A stretch of DNA of 64,000 nt from Malaya genurostris (GCF_030247185.1 NC_080572.1:235105336-235169335), one strand, 5' to 3'. Counted from the first letter of the stretch, positions 45,004-57,316 are shown. The notes: generated by a model from the sequence alone, not told the origin. Numbers and translations are program-made.

Positions 45004-45032
45004 ACCGTCACTTAAATCGGCGAAACAAAACC

Positions 45033-45534
45033 TTTTTTAATCCACCTAGTGGTGTAATGATGCCTGTCTCATGTTACTTATATTTTCCAAAATATCACTA
45101 GTAGATTCAGTGAAGAATTTTTTCTTTCAATCTTCAATAAAATAAGGAACTTTCTTTGGGTATAAACTATCACAACCTTTCTAATTTGTAAACAGGTATA
45201 CCAAATTAATAATAATTTTTGCATCGTCGCACTAAATGATTAAACACACTTTACCCTATAGTTTTGGAACCGGAAGTAGGATTCGGATGAAGCAGCCTAT
45301 AGCAACTTTTATTTGCGCCTTTTTGTGGAAATCGATCAAATCATCTCTGAGAAAATTGAGTGAGTCTCGTTTTGAACTTTTTGGCCACCATTTCCGGTAC
45401 TTCTGGAACTGGGAGCTTGGAGCCAATATAGCCGAAGTCGATTCGTTTAGTAAGTAACTAATATAGCCTACAAAATGAATCAGTTTTAAGTCATATCTAG
45501 AAAAAGTTCACCCTTTTTTGCATCGTCGCTCTAA
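45033..45534 (+). repeat. Interspersed family R, copy (plus)
   Basis: Begins AATCCACCTAGTGGTGTAAT GATGCCTGTCTCATG, back to back with the minus-oriented copy to its left. Internal units GGAACCGGAAGTAGGATTCG and TGGAACTGGGAGCTTGGAGC are diverged relatives of the 329-bp unit. It ends near CATCGTCGCTCTAAATGAC without the usual right end. Confidence 0.75.
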
Positions 45535-45669
45535 ATGACAAGTCTACGGAAATTACCTCAAAAATCCATGAAATCTCTTTCATCAGATGCGAGAAGCATG
45601 TTGAATTTTAACGAAGAGGATGAGCAATCAGCATACACCTCTAGTGACAATTCAGAAGATGAAATGTAA
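45535..45669 (+). other. Small acidic-tailed ORF, 44 codons, unknown
   Basis: ATG 45535 to TAA 45667-45669 encodes MTSLRKLPQKSMKSLSSDAR followed by SMLNFNEEDEQSAYTSSDNS and EDEM. A basic start and a strongly acidic serine-rich end of this sort is common at real protein termini. It begins exactly where family-R sequence ends, so it could be the tail end of an exon cut by the repeat, or a fortuitous frame. No upstream exon was found. Confidence 0.25.
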
Positions 45670-46351
45670 TATACAGAACTATTTCATTATGTTGATTTTG
45701 TTTTTATTATTCTTGAGCATAAAAGTATATAAAATATATAAAAACCACACACCAGATATATATTCGCCCATATAATCCTTGGATACAATCGGATACAAAC
45801 CATTCCTTCGAGGTTTTGTTCTTAATCGAAATTATTATCCAACCTAAACTGTTTGATCTGCTACTTTTTGCACTCTTCTGCGATATATAAGTTTGAATTT
45901 CGACTGTATTTTACATAAAAATATTCATAACTCTTTTGAAATTTATCATAGCACTTCGAAATGTCATAGACTGTTAAGTATTTGCACAAAATCTAGTTTT
46001 GTAGAAAAATTCATTACTCTCAGAAGAATATAAAACTTGTTAGAACAAAAAAACTGATTTCTAAAACATTATTTTTTAAACCACCTAAAATTAATGAACG
46101 GCTAGAGTTAGAAAAAAATTTTCTTAAGTAAAGTTACTCGAAATTTAATTTTCTACAATATTGTCGAAGACGAAAATTTTCTAGCTGCTTCCAGTAAAAA
46201 GTTAATTTTTTTATCTGTCTTTACACGTGTACTGGAACATGGCCGTCCATGTACATAAAACCGCAGTAACAACCCGTGCAACTTTTCATAAGACACCAAT
46301 GATGAAAAGTCTACGGTTTTGCTGAAAAATAATTAAAGGCATGAAATTGCC

Positions 46352-46367
46352 GTTTTGGACCACTGTG
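46352..46367. repeat. Isolated Transib-like terminal sequence
   Basis: In reverse complement this reads CACAGTGGTCCAAAAC, identical over 16 bases to the left end of the element at 52351. The other end of this copy was not found within a few kb, so it is a truncated relative. Confidence 0.5.
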
Positions 46368-46567
46368 TGACGGTGTGAAATTCGATAGCAACCTATGGGC
46401 CAATTTTCATTAGTCAATTTTTCAAAAATCAAAGTCCTGGCATTACATTCCTTTTGTGGAATTTGGCCTTTCTGTTTTAACAGACTTCGCAGCCGATTCT
46501 TAGTTTACAGAATCATTGCATGGCTAGTAATATGGATCCTACTGACACTAAGAATCCTAATCTAAGT

Positions 46568-47397
46568 CAATTTTTCAAGTGATTGCATAAACTTTCTATA
46601 TGAGAAAGGCGTACCGACGCGTACCAGTCTTGTATCGTCATTTTGAATGACGGTTTGAATGTTTTGACACTCATCACCCTATAATTTCGGAACCGGATGT
46701 CGGATCTGGATAAGATTGCACAGTATATTTTAATACAATGAAAGCTTTAATTTAAAGGAGATTTTCTTCACTATTATCGGTGCTTCGGAAGCGGAAACCG
46801 AGGACTAGTAGTTCCAAAGTAGTTTCATATATCCACTAACTTAAAAATCTACCAACTAGATGAATTTAGTAGTAAGTTTTATAAAAATGTGCACCTCGTT
46901 CCGCCATCGCTTGTGAAAAAATATTCATGAAATTGAAAATTTTCACTTATCGATCTGTAACACCGGAATCAGAAGTCGGATCTGGATCAACTTTTCGAGG
47001 ACTTTTTAAAGAATTTTATTTGCATCTCAGTTTTTCAAAATCGGTTGAAAAATTTTTTGAGAAAATTGAGTGCGCATTCTCGTAGATTTGCACATATTGC
47101 TTTGTAATTCCGGAACCGGAAGTCGGATCGGGATAAAATTGAATAGCAATCTATGGGATCATAAGTCCTTTTAGTTGGATATGAGTTTGTGAAAATCGGT
47201 TCAGCCATTTCTGAGAAAATCGAGTGACATTATTTGTCACATACAAACATGCATACATACATACATACATACACAGACATTTGCAGTTCGTCGAGCTGAG
47301 TCGAATGGTAAATGACATTTGGCCCTCTGAGCCTCGGTTCGAAATTCGGTTTTCACGGTGATTGCATTACCTTTCTATATGAGAAAGGTAAAAATGA
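46568..47397 (+). repeat. Interspersed family R, copy (plus), preceded by a right-end fragment
   Basis: A short right-end fragment (AGTGATTGCATAAACTTTCT ATATGAGAAAGGC) at 46578-46611 is directly followed by a longer copy running through TTTCGGAACCGGATGTCGGA, a short CATA tract at 47250-47275 and the complete right end GATTGCATTACCTTTCTATA TGAGAAAGG at 47369-47397. The dinucleotide tract here is short, unlike the long CA runs in two other copies. Confidence 0.8.
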
Positions 47398-47439
47398 AAT
47401 AAATTGCTTTTGAAGAATATCACATATATATGAGAATAT

Positions 47440-47490
47440 AAGAGATATGAGAAATACATCATTACACCACTAGGTGGATTTAAAATGGTT
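47440..47490 (-). repeat. Family R end fragment (CACCACTAGGTGG end)
   Basis: GATATGAGAAATACATCATT ACACCACTAGGTGGATT is the CACCTAGTGG-type end in minus orientation. The rest of that copy is absent. Confidence 0.7.
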
Positions 47491-47829
47491 TTTGTCCCTT
47501 CTTTTGTTTCTCGAGAGCATGGTTTTTTATGGCTCGGTATTCATTTTCGAACACTCAACAAAAAATTGTAATTGTCGGAACTTCAGGAAAAGTTACTTTT
47601 GTTTAACTTGTTTTCAAACTAGCCGTCAAAACAAAATAATACCACAGCGAATACTGAGAATGATTTTTTTTGTTTTTTTTTTTGCCCACCACACTCCCCC
47701 ACACCAAAGAGCTTCAATTTGTGAAGCACCCTGGTAGTGGACGCAAACTAATCTCAGCTAAATAAAAAAAAAAATACTACTAAAAGAAAGTCTTACGTTA
47801 CAATATGCTGAGATGATTGTATTTTCATG

Positions 47830-48318
47830 ATGTGCAATTAAACTTTATTAATAAATATTGCGGAATCCCAGTGGAATTGATTTCCTTTTAAGGGATCCAC
47901 AATGAAACAGGCTAACTAAAAAAAATATACAAAAATGAATTACTGTTGACAGTTTGTAAAACAAGGAATAAATTAAGGAACTACATTAATTAAATATCCC
48001 GTTCAGTCTATGCTTAAAATGATACTTCAGTCTAGCCCCGAACAAGGCACGGCTGGATGTTCTTTGAATGTCAAGTGGAAGTGCGTTATATATTATTGGA
48101 CCAACAAAAAGAATCCTTCTTTGACCAATGTCTGTGACTGCTCGAACGCGAAGCAGGTTGTTACTACGACGTGTAGTTCGAGAGTGAGTTAAAGTTGGAA
48201 ACTGTGAATTATGGTGAGTTGAGGGGTTGTGTAGGATATCATGAACGAACAGTAATGTTTGAACATCACATAAGTATGCCAGAGGTAAGATGTTATGGGA
48301 ATTATCAGGAGGAAGAAG
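47830..48318 (-). pseudogene. C-terminal end and 3'-UTR of a non-LTR retrotransposon ORF2
   Basis: The minus strand from 48318 to the TAA at 47988-47986 is open for 110 codons without an ATG. It encodes a post-RT C-terminal domain: LPLAYLCDVQTLLFVHDIL, then RTTRRSNNLLRVRAVTDIGQ, then RRILFVGPIIYNALPLDIQR and LFGARLKYHFKHRLNGIFN. The phrase YNALPLDI followed by a lysine/arginine-rich FxxRLKxxF stretch is typical of the last 60 residues of ORF2 in CR1/L2/Jockey-like elements. A stop at 48319-48321 precedes it in frame, and the RT itself is lost. AATAAAG near 47850 (minus) fits a 3'-UTR end. Confidence 0.65.
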
Positions 48319-48329
48319 TTATTATCCTG

Positions 48330-50124
48330 GTAATACCATACTTAACACTACTTACTAACTAACTTCAACGCTAGCGTAATCTATGTGTCGTTTTTAATTT
48401 TATTTTGATATTAGTGTTTTATAATGATGTTGAGTGTTGTGTCCGTTTGTCTTTTGTAGTTAAATTGATAGATGAGTCATATCAGAAATCGTAATTTAGA
48501 AGAAATATACTTTATCCAATATGTTAATGTTTCTAAACCAGTTTTTTCCTTATCCATAATTGAAGGTATTAACATTGGATTTTATTCGTTTTCCACCAAA
48601 TCAAGTTTGTACGAGACATGGTGCCAGACGAACAAAACATCTGAACGTTTGTTTTATTACCCATTTGATACAACCATGCACGACACAGCAAACACGAATT
48701 TGATTGTTAACGCGTGACTAAACCGCATGTCATGTTTTATGGAATGCATGTAGAAAGATCATTGTCAGAACTTTGGATAAGCCGCGAGAACTCAACTTAG
48801 CCAAAATAATCGCGTGTCTAAACGGCAAGGGCACGAGAATGACACATGACCCGCTTGGTTCCGTAGAATATGTAGCAGCTCAAGTTAAGCGTTGAGAACC
48901 TTCTAAATTGATGACACGCGCACAGTCTGAACAATATAACTCATTCGTGTGTAATTTTCCCAAAACTTTGCCCGACGGCCTGAGCTACATACGCTACTCA
49001 TTTTGGTAAGTTATGTGCTGTTTAGTTGAAGAGTGTTTTCACATGTTCGTATATATGCGTATATGCTTGGGAAAGCCTGCACATGCAACCAAGTCCGAGT
49101 GTGGCCGTGACTTCAGGGTTTAAACTGCTGGCGGTTTCTCACATGTCTACGTAGGTGTTGCTACCGGTAGAATCGAGGTGCTAGAATTGTGTTGCGTAAT
49201 GATCTGTCTATCCAATCAAGGCTATGTGTGCGATCGTTTATCGTTTGACCAATAATTTTTTTCGAACGTCATACCTATTGCTGTCGAAATTTCGCTCGAT
49301 CACTGCCGTTTCCGAGTGACGAGAATATGAGTTTACTTACTAAACCGCAACAACACATTTACTCAGCATTCCTGCGTTAACAAGTTGTTCGATAAAACAG
49401 ATTCGATTAATTCTTGGTACTTAAAAATAATATATATAATCGCAGCAAGAGGAGAGTAGTGCATTCAGCGCAAGTTGATATTTCGATGCAACTGAAAACG
49501 AAAATGTTTATTCAACACGACATCCCTCTAATAAGCGGGTAAGAGAGGGTTATCAATGTTTATGACTCGCAATTCATGAACACGCAGTAAGATAAGATGG
49601 AGCGTGGGATACGTAGGATGTAATTTGTTCCAGTCGGTGATGTAGACAAAAATGCACTAGGACGCTCCTACCAAACTCAGCAAGGTAATCAAATAGTGTG
49701 TAATAGTTAATAAAATATAATGTAAAAGGGTGGGTAATTGTTCTAAATTTGCACAAAATCGATAATTTTTATCTCCGAATTGCAGAAGCAAACCTTTATA
49801 GTTCATTAGATAACATATGAAGCCATTGGAAGGGCTGATTTTGTATAATATTCCCCATCGTTGTGCGAGAAAGGCGTCAGAAGTTTTCTTTTTTGATACT
49901 CATTGTGATTATGTCATTATGTTGATACGTTGGATACAACAATAGATATTTACGATCAAAAACTTATCACTCTCTCAGAGGGTAAATTTTGAAAAGGCGT
50001 CCCATAGTAAAGTAAGTCATATTCACGATTACTGTTTCAAAGTAATTAGTGGAATGAACTAAATCGCTTTGAAAGAAAATGAATTTCATTTAATTCCACT
50101 GTATTCAAAAAAATCTTCACTGTT
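48330..50124. other. Gene-free interval, possible TATA promoter near 49430
   Basis: No protein family recognised. TATATATAATC at about 49431-49441 followed about 25-30 bases later by GCATTCAGCG (initiator-like) resembles a TATA-type promoter on the plus strand, but no coding exon follows, so this is weak. Confidence 0.25.
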
Positions 50125-50293
50125 TCGCCACTAACGACACGAAATAGTAACAGACACAGATACTAGTAGTTCGGTATGATATTGAAAATTTGCATAAGTT
50201 TAACAGACTTAGAACTTATACACTGATGAAGTTTGCAAATAGCATACCAAAATATAGTATCTGTGTCTGTTACTATTTCGTGACATTAGCGCG
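50125..50293. repeat. MITE with 28-bp perfect inverted arms
   Basis: CACGAAATAGTAACAGACAC continuing to 50165 is perfectly inverted at 50255-50282. Outside, CTAACGA and its partner (reverse of TGACATTAG) extend the match imperfectly to about 50125 and 50293. The total is about 168 bp, non-coding. Confidence 0.65.
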
Positions 50294-51069
50294 GGAAGGT
50301 AAAGATTTTTTAACATTAAATTAAATGGAATTTATTTTCGTTAAAAGCAATTGTGCAATTATATTAGGTACAATATTATTCTTAAAGAGTGTCATACCAA
50401 ATAGAATGATTGACTACACTACTGATTCTAGTATCGTAATTATTGGATCCGTTCTAAGAAGCCCGAGAAAAAATGTCTTCTGCTTTTCCTACCATTCTGT
50501 AAGATTGTTGGTAGTACTAAGTAGAATACTACATGTTATTTTAATCGTACAATTACTACTCCGGTGTAGAACAGAAAAGGATGCCTTGATACACTCAAAT
50601 TAGAGCGAATATAGTCAATGCTACACTACACCAGTGTACGACCCCTCGATGAACTCGGTTCACCGTCAGTTTCAGTTCAATTATTATCTGAAGTAAAACA
50701 ATAAGTATCTTATCGTCACATGCTTCATATCCACAGGGCTGGGAAAATCAAGATAAAAACCGTCCAATCGAGATCACTACCCAAGAAGATCGCTTATGAT
50801 CTTTGTAGGATTCATGTAGTAAAAATATTCAATATCACTTATGATCAACATCAGACATGAGTGCCGATTGATCTACATCTGAAATCGTTGATCCCCCGCT
50901 AAGAGATGTGAAAATTAGTGACAACAGCAATCCTACAGGAATTTATAACTAAAGGTAACGCGTGTCAAAGAGAAGAAATCTTGGAAAATTATCAATTTTA
51001 TATCTTCGAGGAATGCTCCTTCAACGCTCTTTATCACCTCGAATTCCGAAAAATTCCGGTTTCGTTTTT
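50294..51069. other. Gene-free interval
   Basis: A 92-codon open frame at 50325-50603 (plus) is hydrophobic but matches no family I know and has no splice or promoter context. Confidence 0.3.
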
Positions 51070-51925
51070 GCCTTTCTCATATAGAAGGGTTATGCAATCA
51101 CTGTGAAAACCGACTTCTGAACCGAGGCTTGGAGGGCCGAGTGTCATATACCATTCGAATCAGTTCGTCGAGTACGCAAAACTTCTGTGTGTGTGTATGT
51201 GCGTATGTGCGTATGTGCGTATGTGTAAATGTAACGTTATTTTGCACTAACTTTTATCGAAGATGGCTGAACCGATTTTCACAAACTTAGATTCAAATGA
51301 AAGGTCTTGTGGTCCCATACAAAATTCCTGAATATTATTTAGATCCGACTTCCGGTTCCGGAATTATGGGGTAAAATGTGCAAAAAATTGTGAAAAAAAA
51401 TGCACTAACTTTTCTCAAAGATGGCTGAACCGATTTTCACAAACTTAGATTCAAATGAAAGGTCTTGAGGTCCCATAAAAAATTCCTGAATATTATTTAG
51501 ATCCGACTTCCGGTTCGGGAGTTATGGGGTAAAATGTGCAAAAAAAAGAAAATATGTGTTCTAACTTTTCTCATAGATGGCGCGATCGATTTTCACAAAC
51601 TTAGGTTCAAACGAATGGTCCTGTGGTCCCATGCGTAATTCCTGAATTTCATGCGGATCCGACTTCCGGTTCCGGAAATATAGGGTAAAGTGGGTTAAAA
51701 ATTGTATACCATCACTGAAAATTGAGAAAAACCATAAAAAAATGTCTAAATCGACCTCAAATCTTTTCCATTTTGATAGTTTTTATCAGTAGACGGTCAA
51801 ACAAACCGATTTAGGTTATTCTTTTAAGAATAGAAGAAAAAAAAATTTTTTTTTAGTATTATATATTATAGTATGATTGATATGAGAAAGGCATCATTAC
51901 ACCACTAGGTGGATTAAAACAGGTT
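51070..51925 (-). repeat. Interspersed family R, complete copy (minus)
   Basis: Both ends are present: TTTGCCTTTCTCATATAGAA GGGTTATGC on the left and GGCATCATTACACCACTAGG TGGATTAAAAC on the right. The copy is about 855 bp, with three internal units carrying GATCCGACTTCCGGTTCCGG. It is the best reference copy for the family in this window. The short flanking GTTTTTG on both sides could be a target duplication, but low complexity prevents certainty. Confidence 0.88.
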
Positions 51926-52345
51926 TTTGAACATATATTCCCGTTTGAAGCAGCCCGTGATCTATTTCGCAACCGGTAATATGATTCGCAATAGAATGAA
52001 TACTAGATTAAGAGCTTAAATTTAATGCTAGATGAAGGTTTCATTAAAATACACATGAATTTTTGTCATGAATTTAATTTATAAAAGTAACAGGAGGGCA
52101 AGGTTTTAACACACAGCAGGCGCTGCGTTTGAATTGCCATAGCAAAACCTGTATGATATTCAAGCAAAATCAAGTAAATCAATCAACTGCTCTGTGAGAT
52201 TGAACATGTATGTCTTATCAATTTAATTATTATTAATCACAGCATATATGTTATGGTTATTTGCTGGTTTTCTTGATATTGCTTCGCCAACACGCTATTG
52301 CTGAATAAAGTTCAAAATAAATTAAGGAGCATAAAAATTCCGATG
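51926..52345. other. Gene-free interval
   Basis: Nothing recognised. Confidence 0.3.
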
Positions 52346-54708
52346 CGACCCACAGTGGTCCAAAACTGGAAAAAGACGGTCAAAAGTCTGTACTGACTTT
52401 CACTGATTTTTAAGAGCTAACGTGTCTTCGAAGAAGTTTTACAAGATGATATTACGCTTCTTTTGAAAGTGGCACCTTAATTTTTGTTAAGGGGGTAACA
52501 CCAATTTCGAATAAAAATAATTTTTTTTTCACAAAAAATTTTTTTTTATATCTTATTTTGAAGAAAACATTTGAAGTATTTTTGCTGAGGATATAAATAG
52601 TATAAAAAAATTATTTTTTGATATATATTCACTTTATTTTAAAAACAATTTTTTGGATTTATCTTCGTAGAATCTACCTCTATTACCTACTACTACAAAG
52701 TTTCTACTACGAAGTGCGCGTAAACACTCATAAACATGCTTTTGCTTGCACGCGCAACTTAAGCAAATTGTTGGGATTTTTATTTTGTTTACTTTTTGAC
52801 AATTAACAATATTATAAAAAATCTAAGTGGAACTCGATGCAATTTTTTAGGCCTTTTCAAAGTGGGTTTTAAATATTGATAATCCGAAAAATTATCAAAA
52901 GTTCAACACATATTAAAAAACGGAAAAATGTTTTCCAATCAAAATATGAAAAACTATTGTAAATATACAAACCTTTACGAAGAGATTTCATTTTAAACGT
53001 GTAAATAAATTGAGTAATCGCGAAGCAACACGTTTTTAAAAATATGATATATTGATCGTGCGACGCTTACTTAGAGATGTGCGAAGCAGCTCATACCGGT
53101 GAGCACCTCCGAACCGATCAGCTCACTAAAGGGAATCAATTCAATGTATCAGCTCATTAGCTCATTTAAATTGAACTGAAGGTTTGTTTTAAGTGACGTT
53201 TTTTTTGCGCCGTTTTTCTTTTATATGCATGATCGAAATCATTGATGCACAAAGAACAATGCAATGCGAAATAACATATTTGCGAATTATTATTATGTCA
53301 TATTTGAGAATATCTGCAAAGAAGCATCCCTGAATGTACCTTAGCCTACTGAGTGAGAGGTAAGATTTCTTATTGACCACGGCTCATTCAATCTGTTAAA
53401 GAAGGATAAATACACATTTGGAAAAACGAACAAAAGCTCATGCACACATTTCTGCTCATTTATAACTCGCTTTTCAAGAGCCGAAAATCCGTTCAGCTTA
53501 TAGCTTGTTTCCACCTTACCAGCAGGGATGCGAGGTCATTTTTAAAAAAATCTGTGATCAAGCCAAAAACCAGTCTGTGCAAAATCTGTGCACGTTTCCC
53601 CGTTTCCATAATAATTAATCGGAATCATTTTGGTAAGCAAAAAAAAAGGTCTCACTATTTCCTAACGCTCTGTAATTTTTAATGCTAAACTGTGATCAAT
53701 TTTAAAAATCTGTGATCGATTTCAGAATCTCAGGAACGAATTGCCCATCTCTACGCTCACTGCAAAAGTGAGTTACAGAAATAGCAGACGCGTGACACCC
53801 TCCGTTTTTTAATCATGCATGGTTTCAGCACGGCCATAGTGAAAATGAGTCACACGAATAGTACTCAGGATATTATAAAATAAATTTTATTAGGAATATA
53901 ATTTCCTAAAAGTATTGTAAAAGTTTGCTGCATTAAGTTGCATATTTCGCTTCGGTACAAGGTTTTCAATGTAAAAATAGGTAAAATGATGTATAACTTT
54001 TTCAGAAATGAATAAACCTATGCATTACCTTCTACAAAATTATGGTGTTTTATATTTTCTACAATTATTCCAAACAAAATATGTAAAAAAAATAACTTTA
54101 AACAAGTTATGATTAGAAAACTAGTTTTAAGGGGGTTGTCATAATTCAATAACTAAAACTAACTTTGGAATGGCCTAAAAAAATCCATCGAGTCCACTTA
54201 GAATTTTTTTATAGTATTGGGCATATCTTTTCCTATAAATTTTGTAAAAATCAGCTGCATAAAGTTGCATATTTCGCTTCGGTGTAAGGTTTTATCATAG
54301 GTAAAAAAAAGGTAAAATGTTGTATAACTTTGCCAGAAAACAACAAACCTATGCACTACCTTCAACAAAAATATGGGATTTTTTATTTTCTTCGATTATT
54401 CCAAACAAAGTATGCATAAAAAATAACTTGAAACAAGTTATGAATAAAAAAATTGATTTTAAGGGGGTTGCCACAAAAACGCATTGTATATCCGAAACGG
54501 TGCAACCTAGACTTTCTATCTCTTCAGAAAAAAAAAGTTATGGTTATATTTTTTGCCAAAGTAGGCCATGAACAATTAGGGATAGAATCAAATTACGCGG
54601 TGTATATTTGTAAATTATTTCTTAAAAGCAATTATATGCATTAAAAGAACGGTTTTACAGCTACTGATTTATGTCCACGTTTTTATTGATTCGAACCACT
54701 GTGCGACC
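52346..54708. mobile_element. 2.35-kb non-autonomous element with CACAGTGG ends and CGACC duplication (Transib-like)
   Basis: CGACC at 52346-52350 is followed by CACAGTGGTCCAAAACTGG. At the far side, the sequence ends CGAACCACTGTG (54703) and is followed by CGACC at 54704-54708. The terminal inverted repeat is short and imperfect (CACAGTGGT then 3 of 5 matches). A GC-rich 5-bp duplication of CGNCG-like composition with CACAGTG termini matches Transib behaviour. The interior has no transposase. It holds a 327-bp-spaced direct duplication (53912-54476) and at least one other inserted repeat (about 53524-53760). The distance between ends leaves some chance that they belong to two different insertions. 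Confidence 0.6.
53912..54480. repeat. Two direct repeats about 240 bp long, offset 327 bp
   Basis: Both copies contain TTGCATATTTCGCTTCGG, GTATAACTTT, AACAAACCTATGCACTACCT-like sequence, ATTATTCCAAACAAA and AACAAGTTATGA...TTTTAAGGGGGTTG. Copy 1 is 53912-54150, copy 2 is 54235-54476. Many substitutions separate them, so the duplication is old. Confidence 0.75.
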
Positions 54709-55337
54709 AACCAAACAAACTCATTAAAATTCATCCATTCTTTCTACCATACTTCTAGTAAAGCGGCTATGGTTTTTCTCAATAGCTGTATCGAGTGCAA
54801 TCAAAATCAAGGATTGATAATTGATTTTGTTTTTTTAATACTGTTGAAAACTGTTTGTGTGCTCGGTGATGATTTCAAGCCAAGCTTTGGTATTGGTTAT
54901 CGGTTTTATGACTGCGTGTACGAAATCGTGGTGTTGTACTATCTTAACCCTAACCACGTACCGGTGTGATTTATAATACATCTCTGCTTACTACCTATCA
55001 TTAGATTCCCGAAAGTTAGCAATTCCATAATTCCCAGCGATTGGTGTACCCAAGCTCATATAATTTGACTAAAATTATCAACCGTTTGAAGGCATTATTT
55101 TTCAATACTTATATTAGACAAACTTATTAATTCTGCTAATTTACTTACCCCTCCGTGCACTTTTGTTGATCACATCAGACCCGATTTCCTACATTTTTAG
55201 AATTTAGATCTTTACTGATCTCGACTTGACATGATCATGATTACACAAAAATCAAAATCACTTAGATCTCAGATCAGTTCGAGTGATTTAGAAACGATGA
55301 TTTTTTCCTTGGAAAGATCACTTGTGATGACATCAGT
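54709..55337. other. Gene-free interval
   Basis: A 66-codon open frame at 54769-54969 has no recognisable motif. Nothing else seen. Confidence 0.3.
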
Positions 55338-55640
55338 AGTGATTTTTACCTTTCTTATAAATATAAAAAACTGGGAAAAGAATTCGCTCAAACTTTAAAA
55401 AAAATTCGAGACCCGGACGGCCGAGTGTTAACTGATTCAGCTCGACAAACTGAGCAAATGTCCGTGAGTGTGTAGGTGTGTTGGAAACAAAGAGATCAAG
55501 ATCTCAGAGATGACTTTAGATTGACGATTTCGACTAGTCGCAAATGAAAGGTCTTCCCGTCACCCTGAACGCTATTGAATGGTTTTAAAATCAGATGTTT
55601 ACTTTTTGAGTTATAGAAAGTTTTATGACAACATTTTCAG
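55338..55640 (-). repeat. Interspersed family R, diverged fragment (minus)
   Basis: TTTACCTTTCTTATAAATAT, CGACCCGGACGG-like GACCCGGACGGCCGAGTGTT, CAGCTCGACAAACTGAG and CTCAGAGATGAC are recognisable family blocks. The remainder has decayed. Confidence 0.6.
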
Positions 55641-56343
55641 TTTTTCGACAATATCTGTCACAATTGACCTTGAAAACAGAATATGTTTTCCGGCCCCCTG
55701 TCACGACGCCATCTTGATGAGATCAAAATCGGAACTTAAAAATCAGTTGATTGCAACGTAAACAAACAATCAGTAATGCAATTGTTTTACTTGAATTTTG
55801 GGTCGACTCTCTCATAATAACTTGTCGGTTTAGCTAAAATACAGCTGACAGTGTTTTGGGACATCAAGATCAGGTAATTTTTACAATTTGAGATTCGCGA
55901 TATGTATTGAAACATCGCAGTGTTTGGGGCTCAAAACGCGAGGGGCTCAACGTAATCGGTGTACTTTCAAATGGCTGGTGCTCACATACCGGTGTCAGAT
56001 GGCTGATGTTTTCAGACTTAGATTTCGCACGAAAATAGCTATCTAGCAAGCCATAGATTGTTAAAATCCGTCCATTTTCAACGAAGATATCGATATTTTT
56101 GATAAGTGACGTTTGCCTTATTCCAGTAGTAGGAGTTTTGAGCGCTGTATGACAAAGCAATGCTTGGGAGCTACGTGAAACACGATTTTTTATACTGTTA
56201 CATACAATTCTTTCTAAGTACCAAAAAGAATGTGTACAGCACCCTTTTTCATGACATTTTGATTTTAGCACGGTTAGTTTTTGGTAACATAATCGTTCGA
56301 TTATTACAATTATAAGTTTCTGTGTGACTTCTATGAATTATAC
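55641..56343. other. Gene-free interval
   Basis: A minus-strand frame of 133 codons (55870-56271) shows no known motif and low-complexity composition; not called a gene. Confidence 0.3.
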
Positions 56344-56348
56344 GTAAC

Positions 56349-56498
56349 AGAGGTATTTTGGCCCACCTAACAAACTTTATGGATTTAACCGATGTTAACT
56401 AACTCATGTCGCATCAATATGAAGCTAATCACCTTAAATTACCTATTGCGGAAATATAATATAATATAATCAATCATAAAGTGGGCCAAAATACCTCT
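56349..56498. repeat. MITE with AGAGGTATTTTGGCCCAC ends (150 bp)
   Basis: The 18-base left end (56349-56366) is perfectly inverted at 56481-56498, with a few more matching bases outside (GTAACAG versus TATTACC in inverse). Non-coding interior. Target duplication not resolved. Confidence 0.65.
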
Positions 56499-56728
56499 AT
56501 TACCCTACGACTCATATGACAAATCTAATAAATATAAATATTTTTATTTCAGTGTAGCCTTTGTTGAACTTTGAATATAATGTAGTATTCAGACGATCCC
56601 TCGCTTTCCATCACAGTCAACTTCTGTCACCGTCACCATCAAAACTAGTAGAATGCATTCTTACGTTACCGTCACGGAACGTATTGACGTCCAGCAGGTG
56701 TGAACGATCCACTAAAGAATGTATTAAA

Positions 56729-56892
56729 AGCGGCCCTTACACGAGTCATTAAAAATGTCATTACTAAAAAATAATATCATTTTAATGAACGTGTAATGGT
56801 GCAGTAATGACGAGATTTCTAACAAATTTAAAATACATCATTACTTAGTCATCATTTAAAATGACATATTTAATGCTCGTGTAAGGGCCGCT
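56729..56892. repeat. MITE with AGCGGCCCTTACACGAG ends (164 bp)
   Basis: AGCGGCCCTTACACGAG at the left, and in reverse complement AGCGGCCCTTACACGAGC at the right. Inner arms also pair (GTCATTAAAAATGTCATT with AATGACATATTTAATG). Non-coding. Confidence 0.68.
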
Positions 56893-57316
56893 AAACAATT
56901 TTTAACAGACGCTGACGTTCCGAATTCCGATGACGGGTGACAGCAGAGATGCCAGATCTGCAGATTTATCTGTAAATCTGCAGATTTCGCTGCAGACATT
57001 TTTTTGATGTGCAGACTTTTGAAAATCGAGTTTTTTGCAGATTTTCTTCAAAATTTACAGACTTTTAAAATTTGAGCGACTACTTTTTTTTGCTCGCCAA
57101 GTCAGTTTTGCGTATCATACTTTTTAGAGAAATTGCTGCCAGTAAGACATACTTGCTGAGGGCAGATTTTTTTCGGATTTACAGACTTTTGCAACCCTGT
57201 CTGAAGATATTTGAAATTGAACTATCTAAATCGTACTTAATGATTTTTTCAAGAAATTCAATTTGTTACTCGCTGTTGTTACCCTTCGACAACGTTAACA
57301 AATCACGCGTGTTTTT

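Larger units (their letters stand above)
43628..45032 (-). repeat. Interspersed family R, copy (minus), split by a gag-only retroposon
   Basis: The left piece (43628-43850) starts TTTTTGCCTTTCTCATATAG AAAGG and reaches ATTGTATACCGTCACTT. The right piece (45004-45032) resumes with the duplicated ACCGTCACTT followed by AAATCGGCGAAACAAAA, which is exactly the continuation found in the 329-bp unit (reverse sense). This continuity proves the sequence between them is a later insertion. Confidence 0.82.
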
